Source: Gilvimarinus sp. 2_MG-2023 | GTDB taxonomy: Bacteria; Pseudomonadota; Gammaproteobacteria; Pseudomonadales; Cellvibrionaceae | DNA: 40,581 nucleotides | Reading direction: 5' to 3' | Assembly (NCBI RefSeq): GCF_030547685.1 | Contig: NZ_JAUOQM010000024.1 | Coordinates: 1-40,581, forward strand | Shown here: one piece after another, positions 8,283 through 15,054 of the stretch | How the letters are laid out: every line of letters starts with the position of its first letter | How positions within the stretch are numbered: position 1 is the stretch's first letter | Position numbers and translations under genes: made by a program | Notes under the pieces: model-generated | What the model was told of the DNA's origin: nothing | The model's input: the letters and a program-made list of their open reading frames with translations, nothing else | Database searches by the model: none

Positions 8283-9893
8283 ATGCAACAGCAACCCTGG
8301 TGGCGAGGCGCCATAATCTATCAGGTGTATCCACGCTCTTTGATGGACGCTAATGGCGACGGCGTGGGTGATCTTCCGGGTATTATTAATCGATTGGACT
8401 ATATCGCATCGCTCGGGGTGGATGCCATTTGGGTCTCCCCCTTTTTTCGCTCGCCGATGAAAGACTTCGGGTACGACATCAGTGATTATCGCGATGTAGA
8501 CCCATTGTTTGGAACCCTAAATGATATAGATGAGCTTATTCAACAAGCTCACGCGCGCGGCCTTAAAGTGATGATTGATCAGGTGTTGAGTCATACCTCC
8601 GATCAGCACGCGTGGTTTCAGCAAAGCCGGGAAAGCCGCGATAACGAAAAATCGGACTGGTATGTCTGGGCGGACCCTAGCGAAGACGGTACTCCCCCTA
8701 ATAATTGGCTGGCCATTTTTGGTGGCAGCGCTTGGGAGTGGGAGCCGCGTCGCGGGCAATATTATTTACATAATTTTCTCAAATCACAGCCGGATTTGAA
8801 TTACCACTGCATCGAAGTGCAAGCGCAAATGCTTGACGAAGTCGAGTTTTGGTTGCAGCGCGGTGTCGATGGCTTCCGGCTGGATGCTATTAATTTTTGT
8901 TTTCACGATAAAAGCCTCCGCTCGAATCCGGCCAAGCCTGTTGATGAGCGAGAGGGGCGTGGTTTTAGTGAAGATAACCCCTACGCTTTCCAGCGCCATA
9001 TTTACGATAAAACGCAACCGGAAAACCTGCAGTTTTTGCAAAAGCTACGCGCGTTGTTTGATCGCTATGATCAAATTGTTAGCTTGGGCGAAATCTCTTC
9101 CGAAAATTCGCTGCAAACCATGGCTGACTACAGCCGCGGCAACGATAAGCTGCACATGACTTACAGCTTCGAGTTGCTAACCGACGATTTTTCTCCACAG
9201 TATATTCGCGATACGGTTTCGACTCTGGAGTCCAAGCTGGCTGAAGGTTGGCCGTGTTGGGCGGTGGGCAACCACGATGTGGCACGTGTTGTGTCGCGTT
9301 GGGGGGGCGCTAAAGCCGGTGATGCCTTGGCCAAAATGGTTAACGCAATGTTGTTTTCTCTGCGCGGAAGTGTCTGCTCCTACCAAGGTGAAGAGCTGGG
9401 TTTGCCCGAAGTCTCCCTCACACTTGAACAGCTGCAGGATCCGTATGGCATCACCTTTTGGCCGCGCTTTAAGGGCCGGGATGGCTGCCGCACACCTATG
9501 CCTTGGGGTGATACTGAGCACGGCGGTTTTTCTAGTGTTGAGCCCTGGTTGCCGGTAGTAGAAGAGCACCGCAGGCGCAATGTTGCTCGGCAAATTAAAA
9601 ATCAGAGCTCTGTGTTAAACGCGTATCAGCGTTTTACCCAATGGCGTAAGGAGCAAAATTCACTTCGCTATGGCGATATTGAATTTGTTGATCTGAATAA
9701 GAATGTTCTGAGCTTTTATCGAACCTTTGCTGGCGAGCGAGTCCTTTGCTGTTTTAATTTTAGTGAAGAGTCTTGCGAAGTGACCTTACCAGATGATTCT
9801 AATCAGGTGCTAACAGGGCACGGGTTTGATTTTAAATTGACAGGCAATAAGCTTATGTTGCCAGAATTTGGGGCAAGTTTTCTGCAATGCTAG
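8283..9893 (+). CDS. GH13 alpha-glucosidase
   Basis: The 536-aa product has no signal peptide and is probably cytoplasmic. It should hydrolyse maltose and short malto-oligosaccharides to glucose. GH13 landmarks are QVYPRSL (14-20), IDQVLSHTS (98-106), DGFRLDAINF with nucleophile D201, SLGEISSE with acid/base E270, and VGNHDVAR with transition-state stabiliser D332. The order and spacing fit the oligo-1,6-glucosidase/alpha-glucosidase branch (GH13_23-like) rather than endo-amylases. ATG at 8283 has AGAGGA 7 bp upstream; an in-frame GTG at 8256 lacks one. The gene is divergent from the glucoamylase and shares its operator region. Exact linkage specificity cannot be read from the sequence. Confidence 0.92.
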   Translation: MQQQPWWRGAIIYQVYPRSLMDANGDGVGDLPGIINRLDYIASLGVDAIWVSPFFRSPMKDFGYDISDYRDVDPLFGTLNDIDELIQQAHARGLKVMIDQVLSHTSDQHAWFQQSRESRDNEKSDWYVWADPSEDGTPPNNWLAIFGGSAWEWEPRRGQYYLHNFLKSQPDLNYHCIEVQAQMLDEVEFWLQRGVDGFRLDAINFCFHDKSLRSNPAKPVDEREGRGFSEDNPYAFQRHIYDKTQPENLQFLQKLRALFDRYDQIVSLGEISSENSLQTMADYSRGNDKLHMTYSFELLTDDFSPQYIRDTVSTLESKLAEGWPCWAVGNHDVARVVSRWGGAKAGDALAKMVNAMLFSLRGSVCSYQGEELGLPEVSLTLEQLQDPYGITFWPRFKGRDGCRTPMPWGDTEHGGFSSVEPWLPVVEEHRRRNVARQIKNQSSVLNAYQRFTQWRKEQNSLRYGDIEFVDLNKNVLSFYRTFAGERVLCCFNFSEESCEVTLPDDSNQVLTGHGFDFKLTGNKLMLPEFGASFLQC

Positions 9894-9907
9894 CCGATTA
9901 AACATCG

Positions 9908-9940
9908 AGCGGCTGTCGAGTGCAACGCCGGCAGCCGCTT
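9908..9940 (+). terminator. Possible terminator after the GH13 gene
   Basis: AGCGGCTG at 9908-9915 pairs with CAGCCGCT at 9932-9939, followed by TTATTG. It starts 15 bp beyond the stop codon. The 16-nt loop and short U run make it a weak terminator. Confidence 0.5.
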
Positions 9941-10088
9941 ATTGAAAATCCCTGCAAACAACTTCAATAAATCTTCCTGCCAATCGGCCTCATTCTTTCT
10001 TCAAAATCTTCAAGTTGTCACTTTTTAGTACACTGTGGGAAAGGCTTATGGGCGTCATATGGCCGATCAAAAAGCCGCAAAAATGCCG

Positions 10089-10104
10089 TGTGGTCTGACT
10101 GACA
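10089..10104. promoter_or_regulatory. Weak CRP-like site next to operator C
   Basis: TGTGGTCTGACTGACA matches 12 of 16 positions of the E. coli CRP consensus TGTGATCTAGATCACA by hand count. It ends 2 bp before operator C. Catabolite control of a sugar receptor would be sensible, and a cyaA gene is present at 33502, but the match is imperfect. Confidence 0.3.
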
Positions 10105-10106
10105 AA

Positions 10107-10120
10107 TGAATACGTATGTA
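10107..10120. promoter_or_regulatory. TACGTA operator C (TonB receptor, distal)
   Basis: TGAATACGTATGTA has the ATACGTAT core at 10110-10117. It lies 34 bp centre to centre upstream of operator D. No -35-like hexamer lies at the conserved distance on either strand, so it probably assists operator D. Confidence 0.7.
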
Positions 10121-10140
10121 ATCACGCCACTGTTAGCTAT

Positions 10141-10154
10141 TGAATACGTATGCA
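10141..10154. promoter_or_regulatory. TACGTA operator D (TonB receptor, proximal)
   Basis: TGAATACGTATGCA is followed by a 5-bp linker GTGTA and the putative -35 of the TonB-dependent receptor gene. Confidence 0.75.
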
Positions 10155-10159
10155 GTGTA

Positions 10160-10188
10160 TTGTTCGGGGGTGGGTGTCCAACTAGTAT
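10160..10188 (+). promoter_or_regulatory. TonB-dependent receptor promoter
   Basis: TTGTTC (10160-10165), a 17-bp spacer and TAGTAT (10183-10188) follow operator D with the conserved spacing. The leader to the ATG at 10286 would be about 90 nt. The rest of the 392-bp gap after the GH13 gene holds the hairpin at 9908 and operators C and D. Confidence 0.55.
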
Positions 10189-10285
10189 TAAACAACAGAG
10201 ACTACTGAGCCACACACTTTATATTGACAGTAGAAATCTCCTACACAGAACAATAAATTAGATCTCCCGGCGAGAGGACACCAAA

Positions 10286-13114
10286 ATGATAAAACGTAAG
10301 TTCAACCCCACCCTGGCACTTCTGCCCATGCTGACGATGGCCGCAGGCTCGGCCAATGTCTATGCTCAGGGCGATGAGATGCTCGAAGAAGTTGTGGTAC
10401 AGGGCTTTCGCTCCGTAATTCAGCAATCCCAGGCTATTAAGCGCGAATCGACCTCGGTAACCGAAGCGTTGACGGCTGAGGATATCGGTAAACTACCCGA
10501 TACCAGTATTGCCGAGTCACTGGCCCGCTTGCCCGGCTTGGCCGGTGAGCGTCGCGACGGACGCACCAGCGGCTTGTCGGTACGTGGTTTTAATGAGAAC
10601 TATGTAGGCACCACACTCAATGGCCGTGAACTGTTGGGTATGGGCGATAATCGCGGTGTTGAGTACGACCTTTACCCTGCAGAGATCATTAATCAGGTGG
10701 TTGTGTATAAAACACCGGAAGCCAGCTTAATGACCCAAGGTGTGGGTGGTACGGTGGATATGCGTACGATCCGTCCGCTGGATTACGACCGCATCGTCGC
10801 ATTTAATGCTAACTTCGAGCAAAACGGTAAAGAATCAGCCAACCCGGATTTTGACGATAGCGGCCATCGACTGGCATTCACTTACTCCGACTCTTTTGCC
10901 GATGAAACTTTAGGTGTTTCTGTTTCTCTGGCTTCTATGGAATCGCCCAGCCAGGAAGAGTATTTTCGCGGTTGGGGTTATGCCAATGTAAACCCGGATG
11001 CAGCGGTAGAAAATAGTATTACCCTGACCGGTGATGAAGTCATTTTGGGCGGTCACGACTCGTTTGTGCGCTCGGGGCTTATGGAGCGTGAGTCGGTTGC
11101 TGGTGTTGTCCAGTACGAGCCGAGTGAGCGTTTGAGTATCACCGTAGATGCGCTCTATATCGACTTTCGTGAAGACAAAGTATTTCGCGGGCTGGAAGAG
11201 GGGGGTGCCGAGTGGGGTACGGGCGATTACACGGTTACAGGTTTGGATAATGGCCTGGTTACCACGGGTTATTACGACGGTTTTCACAGCGTAATTCGCA
11301 ATGACGCCGAGCGCAAAGATGCCGAGTTAACCACCGTGGGGGCCAATGTTGAGTTTGCGATTACTGATGATTGGAGCCTGGCGTTCGATGCTTCTATCGG
11401 TGAAGTCAGTAAAACCATTACCAATATTGAAAGTTATTCAGGTGTGGGGCGTGCCCAATCAGCGACTCAGGGAGCCTTGACCCCACGCGCCTGGACCATG
11501 ACCGATACCGGCGTTATGTACAGTGCCCACCCGAGCCTGTCAGCGCCAGATTTGTCTGACCCCGATCAAGTTCGCCTTGCTGGGCCTCAGGCGTGGGGCG
11601 GTTCACTGGCGCCGGTGCAAGACTTTCAAGCCAGCGATGGCCAGCCATTGAACTATGTCAGCGCTCAGGATGGTTTTGTTAATAACCCCGATTTTGATGA
11701 GTCTCTGGACAGCTTTCGCTTAACGCTAAATGGTGAAGTTGATTGGGGTGTGGTGAGTGGTCTGGAAGTGGGTATTAATTACTCCGACCGGTCAAAAACC
11801 AAAATCAACCAGGGTGCATTTCTGACGGCTCCGACCTGGCCAAGCGATGGTCCAATTCCAGAAGAGTATTACGTGGGCAGTGCCAATCTGGATTTTATTG
11901 GCTTAGGTAATATGGTGGCCTACGATGCTATTAGCCTATACAACAGCGGCTATTACACCGAAACGGCGGCTGAGGAGTTAGAGACCGGTCGTGAGGGTGA
12001 TACTTATACGGTCGATGAAGAAATTACCACCGTTTACGCAATGGCCGATTTGTACGCTGAACTTGGCTCCGTAGAAATGACCGGTAATATCGGTGTGCAG
12101 TATGTTGATACCGAACAGATGTCCTCCGGTTTCAGTTCTTTTACCGGGCCAGACTTGTATGTATTGGCGACACCGGTCAGCGGTGGCGACAGTTATGATA
12201 AAGTTCTGCCCAGTATGAATCTGAACTTCCGCTTAGCAGAAGATCATACCCTGCGCTTCGCCGCGGCAAAAACCATTAGCCGTCCGCGTATGGATGATAT
12301 GCGTCCTAATACAACGGTCACGTTCTCATTTAACGATGCACAGATTCTGGAGACTTCCGATATCAATAACAGCCCCTGGAGCGGTAGTTCGGGCAACCCC
12401 GAATTGCGCCCTTTAGAGGCAAATCAATATGACCTTTCTTACGAGTGGTACTTCGCCGCCGATGGTATGTTCGGCGCCGCTGTATTTTACAAAGATTTGG
12501 TGAACTGGCACCGAGAAGGCGAGACCGTATCTGATTTTACGCCTTACTATATTCCCGGCTATCACCAAAGTGCCAACACTGGAGAAGGGCCTGCTTTATT
12601 TGAAGGCATCGTAACCAATCGAGAAGATGGTTTAACCGGTGAAGTGAGCGGTGTTGAACTACAAGCGAGTCTGCCTTTTCATTTGTTTAGTGAAACGCTG
12701 GATGGTTTTGGTCTGCTCGCCAGCGCCACTTACAATGACGGTGAGTTAGATGATGGTGGCGACGTACCGGGATTGTCGGAAGAAATTTTCCAGTTGACAG
12801 CTTATTATGAGCGCGGTGGTTTCGAGTTCCGTGTCAGCGGTCGCAAACGTTCGGAATACCTCACTGAGACGCGCGGCCAGAGCCTATCCTTGGTGGATAC
12901 TCGCAGTCAGGGTTCGGAGTTGTGGGATGCACAAATCGGCTACAACTTCAGTGAGTCTGGTATTGAGTCACTGCAAGGTTTAACTGTGACTTTGCAGGCG
13001 CAAAACCTGACCGACGAAGATACCGTGCAGTTCAATGAAGGTGACTCTCGTCAGATTACGCAGTATCAGAGCTTTGGCGCTAATTACCTGTTAGGTTTGA
13101 ACTATAAGTTCTAA
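10286..13114 (+). CDS. TonB-dependent receptor, probably malto-oligosaccharide
   Basis: The 942-aa product is an outer-membrane transporter powered by TonB-ExbBD. A signal peptide spans about 1-27 (cut after VYA), followed by a TonB box EEVVVQG (34-40) and the plug domain (about 55-175: AEDIGKLPDTSIAESLARLPG, GLSVRGFNENYVGTTLNGREL, GVGGTVDM). The rest is a beta-barrel ending in the aromatic NYKF. The plug wording is that of the large carbohydrate-type receptors of Proteobacteria such as Caulobacter MalA. GAGAGGAC precedes the ATG. Two operators of the starch regulon lie upstream, so the cargo is inferred to be maltodextrin. A terminator follows at 13152. Confidence 0.9.
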   Translation: MIKRKFNPTLALLPMLTMAAGSANVYAQGDEMLEEVVVQGFRSVIQQSQAIKRESTSVTEALTAEDIGKLPDTSIAESLARLPGLAGERRDGRTSGLSVRGFNENYVGTTLNGRELLGMGDNRGVEYDLYPAEIINQVVVYKTPEASLMTQGVGGTVDMRTIRPLDYDRIVAFNANFEQNGKESANPDFDDSGHRLAFTYSDSFADETLGVSVSLASMESPSQEEYFRGWGYANVNPDAAVENSITLTGDEVILGGHDSFVRSGLMERESVAGVVQYEPSERLSITVDALYIDFREDKVFRGLEEGGAEWGTGDYTVTGLDNGLVTTGYYDGFHSVIRNDAERKDAELTTVGANVEFAITDDWSLAFDASIGEVSKTITNIESYSGVGRAQSATQGALTPRAWTMTDTGVMYSAHPSLSAPDLSDPDQVRLAGPQAWGGSLAPVQDFQASDGQPLNYVSAQDGFVNNPDFDESLDSFRLTLNGEVDWGVVSGLEVGINYSDRSKTKINQGAFLTAPTWPSDGPIPEEYYVGSANLDFIGLGNMVAYDAISLYNSGYYTETAAEELETGREGDTYTVDEEITTVYAMADLYAELGSVEMTGNIGVQYVDTEQMSSGFSSFTGPDLYVLATPVSGGDSYDKVLPSMNLNFRLAEDHTLRFAAAKTISRPRMDDMRPNTTVTFSFNDAQILETSDINNSPWSGSSGNPELRPLEANQYDLSYEWYFAADGMFGAAVFYKDLVNWHREGETVSDFTPYYIPGYHQSANTGEGPALFEGIVTNREDGLTGEVSGVELQASLPFHLFSETLDGFGLLASATYNDGELDDGGDVPGLSEEIFQLTAYYERGGFEFRVSGRKRSEYLTETRGQSLSLVDTRSQGSELWDAQIGYNFSESGIESLQGLTVTLQAQNLTDEDTVQFNEGDSRQITQYQSFGANYLLGLNYKF

Positions 13115-13151
13115 GCAACTCTATGAATTTTTACTATGCTTAGATGTACTT

Positions 13152-13181
13152 AAAAGGATGCTCGAAAGAGCATCCTTTTTT
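13152..13181 (+). terminator. Rho-independent terminator after the TonB receptor gene
   Basis: AAAAGGATGCTC and its perfect complement flank a GAAA tetraloop (13164-13167), ending in T6. It lies 37 bp after the receptor stop and before the halogenase start. Halogenase expression therefore depends on read-through or a separate promoter. Confidence 0.9.
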
Positions 13182-13275
13182 GTTTGTGACGGATAATAAT
13201 GAATGGCCGATAGAGCCAGCAGCGCCCGGAAATTTAATAGTTTTTTGGGGTACTATTTATAAGTGGAGTGTCGGA

Positions 13276-14766
13276 GTGCAGAAAACGGTAGAAAAAGTGG
13301 TCATTGTTGGCGGTGGCACCGCCGGTTGGATGAGCGCCGCGTTACTTAAAAAAGTCCTTGGCTCTGTAGTAGATATTACCCTAATTGAGTCAGATCAAAT
13401 TGCAACGGTGGGGGTGGGTGAGGCGACGATTCCACCCATTCAGCATGTTAACAGCGTGCTCGGTTTGGATGAGGCTGAGTTTTTACGCGAAACCAAAGCC
13501 ACACTAAAACTGGCAATACAATTCGAAAATTGGCATCGCCAAGGGCAAAGCTACTTTCACACTTTTGGTGCCGCCGGTCAAAGCAGTGCGTTTTGTCAGT
13601 TCCATCATTACTGGTGTCGAGCGAGTCAATGGTCTGATACGAAAAGTTTGTGGCATTACGATTTAAATTACCTGGCGGCCAGTGCCGGTAAGTTTTCCAA
13701 GTTGCAAACCGAAGATGCGCGGCTGGACATGCCTTACGCTTATCATTTTGATGCATCACTGTACGGCCAGTACTTGCGCAAAATCAGTGAGGGCTTAGGG
13801 GTGGTGCGCCAAGAAGGCCTGGTGCGTGATGTGTTGCTAAACCCGGACTCCGGCGCGGTAGAGCAACTATTACTCGACAGTGGTCAAAAAATTGCGGCGG
13901 ACCTCTATATCGACGCCAGTGGCTTTCGAGCCTTATTGTTGCAAAAGGCGTTAGGGGTGGGTTTTGATGACTGGAGTCATTGGCTGCCCTGCGACACGGC
14001 AGTGTCTGTTCCCTCGGAGCGGTTTGAGCAAACCTTGCCCTACACCCGTTCCATAGCGCGCGAGGCGGGTTGGCAGTGGCGTATACCTTTGCAGCACCGC
14101 AACGGTAATGGACTGGTTTATTGCTCACGTTTTATGAGCGATGATCAGGCAACACAGACCTTGCTAAACAATCTGGAGTCAACCGCACTGGCCGAGCCAA
14201 GAATTAATCGTTTTCGCACGGGCAGGGCGCGGCAGCAGTGGCAAAAGAATGTGATTGGCGTCGGTTTGGCGAGCGGTTTTCTGGAGCCATTGGAGTCAAC
14301 CAGTATTCACTTAATTCAATCGGCAATCGTGCGCTTGTTGCGCTATTTTCCTCACCAGGGGATTCAGTCCGATGTGGTAGCTCGGTTTAATAAAGAGTCG
14401 AAGCGAGAGTACGAGCAGGTACGGGACTTCCTTATTTTACATTACACGCAGAATAACCGCAGTGATTGTGATTTTTGGCGGCAAATGCAAAGCTTGCCGT
14501 TACCTGATGCATTGCAGCAGAAAATCCAGGCGTTTACTGCTCAAGGTGTATTGATTCGCGACGATCAGGATTTATTTGCCGAGTCCTCTTGGCTGCAGGT
14601 TATGCTGGGGCAAGGGTTAGTGCCGCGCGATTATCACCCTCTTGCCGAACGGCTCGATAAAACCCAGTTACAAGCGTTTTTTCAGCAGACGCATCAGCTT
14701 AAATCGGCGGCGGTTAAGAAGATGCTGGCTCACGATGAGTTTATTGATCGCTATACCCGGCAGTGA
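13276..14766 (+). CDS. Flavin-dependent tryptophan-halogenase-like protein
   Basis: The protein is 496 aa from the GTG at 13276, with GTGGAG 7 bp upstream. The frame is open from 13144, but that stretch contains the terminator at 13152-13181, so the long form is rejected. Features are the FAD loop GGGTAGW (12-18), K78 at the position of the catalytic lysine of PrnA (K79), WQWRIP (266-271, the WxWxIP signature) and E340-S341 in EPLESTS, matching PrnA E346/S347. Characterised relatives halogenate tryptophan with FADH2 and O2. Copies next to carbohydrate TonB receptors are common in marine and soil Proteobacteria, and their substrate is unknown to me. The stop codon TGA is the first three bases of operator E. 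Confidence 0.85.
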   Translation: MQKTVEKVVIVGGGTAGWMSAALLKKVLGSVVDITLIESDQIATVGVGEATIPPIQHVNSVLGLDEAEFLRETKATLKLAIQFENWHRQGQSYFHTFGAAGQSSAFCQFHHYWCRASQWSDTKSLWHYDLNYLAASAGKFSKLQTEDARLDMPYAYHFDASLYGQYLRKISEGLGVVRQEGLVRDVLLNPDSGAVEQLLLDSGQKIAADLYIDASGFRALLLQKALGVGFDDWSHWLPCDTAVSVPSERFEQTLPYTRSIAREAGWQWRIPLQHRNGNGLVYCSRFMSDDQATQTLLNNLESTALAEPRINRFRTGRARQQWQKNVIGVGLASGFLEPLESTSIHLIQSAIVRLLRYFPHQGIQSDVVARFNKESKREYEQVRDFLILHYTQNNRSDCDFWRQMQSLPLPDALQQKIQAFTAQGVLIRDDQDLFAESSWLQVMLGQGLVPRDYHPLAERLDKTQLQAFFQQTHQLKSAAVKKMLAHDEFIDRYTRQ

Positions 14767-14777
14767 ATACGTATACA
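14764..14777. promoter_or_regulatory. TACGTA operator E
   Basis: TGAATACGTATACA begins at the stop codon of the halogenase-like gene. It is the first of three operators spaced 30 and 31 bp centre to centre. Confidence 0.7.
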
Positions 14778-14793
14778 GTGCTTTCATCGTCAA

Positions 14794-14807
14794 TGAATAC
14801 GTATGTA
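14794..14807. promoter_or_regulatory. TACGTA operator F
   Basis: TGAATACGTATGTA lies 5 bp (GTCTC) upstream of TTGAGA at 14813, the same arrangement as operators A, B and D. Confidence 0.7.
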
Positions 14808-14812
14808 GTCTC

Positions 14813-14841
14813 TTGAGAGAGGTGGGTATACGTATTAATCT
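14813..14841 (+). promoter_or_regulatory. Orphan promoter with no gene downstream
   Basis: TTGAGA (14813-14818), a 17-bp spacer and TAATCT (14836-14841) form a sigma70-like promoter pointing rightwards. Its spacer shares GGTGGGT with that of the TonB receptor promoter. Operator G lies between the hexamers. The transcript would start near 14848 and meet the terminator at 14946-14972 without crossing a credible gene. Confidence 0.55.
14825..14838. promoter_or_regulatory. TACGTA operator G, inside the orphan promoter
   Basis: GGTATACGTATTAA keeps the ATACGTAT core (14828-14835) with degenerate flanks. It occupies the spacer and touches the -10 of the orphan promoter. A bound regulator would be expected to block RNA polymerase here. 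Confidence 0.6.
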
Positions 14842-14847
14842 GATAAT

Positions 14848-14972
14848 GTTCTCTCAAGCAATAACCTGGATATGGGCATAGTTCGGGTTAGATGGAAGTA
14901 TTGAGTTAACGTGCTTTTATACATGACGCTTTTCATTACGATTGGGCGCGGCTTTGGCTGCGCTTTTTTTTT
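14848..14972 (+). ncRNA. Candidate sugar-regulated small RNA (about 125 nt)
   Basis: This is the predicted transcript from the orphan promoter to the Rho-independent terminator. No ORF longer than 23 codons with a ribosome site lies inside; the longest one runs through the terminator hairpin. The oligo-U end would suit Hfq. It could instead be the 3' untranslated region of the halogenase mRNA or the remains of a lost gene. RNA evidence is needed to decide. Confidence 0.35.
14946..14972 (+). terminator. Rho-independent terminator
   Basis: GCGCGGC (14946-14952) and GCTGCGC (14957-14963) pair with one G-T wobble around TTTG, followed by nine T residues. It is oriented for plus-strand transcripts only. 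It is the first good terminator after the halogenase stop, 180 bp away. Confidence 0.85.
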
Positions 14973-15054
14973 GATTTCAATCCAGATATTTTAACCGCGC
15001 CCCACTGGACGCGGTGATAATGATTATGAAATAGACTAGAGCCGGATAATACAA

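Noticed and set aside
8091-8294. Minus-strand open frame between the two glycosidase genes
   Set aside because: It covers both operators, the promoters and the start of the GH13 gene; it is a chance open frame.
13144-13275. Upstream extension of the halogenase-like gene starting at an ATG at 13144
   Set aside because: It would contain the Rho-independent terminator at 13152-13181, and the added residues do not resemble the family N-terminus.
14924-14995. 23-codon frame starting MTLFITIG within the candidate small RNA
   Set aside because: It runs through the terminator hairpin and T tract and has no Shine-Dalgarno.
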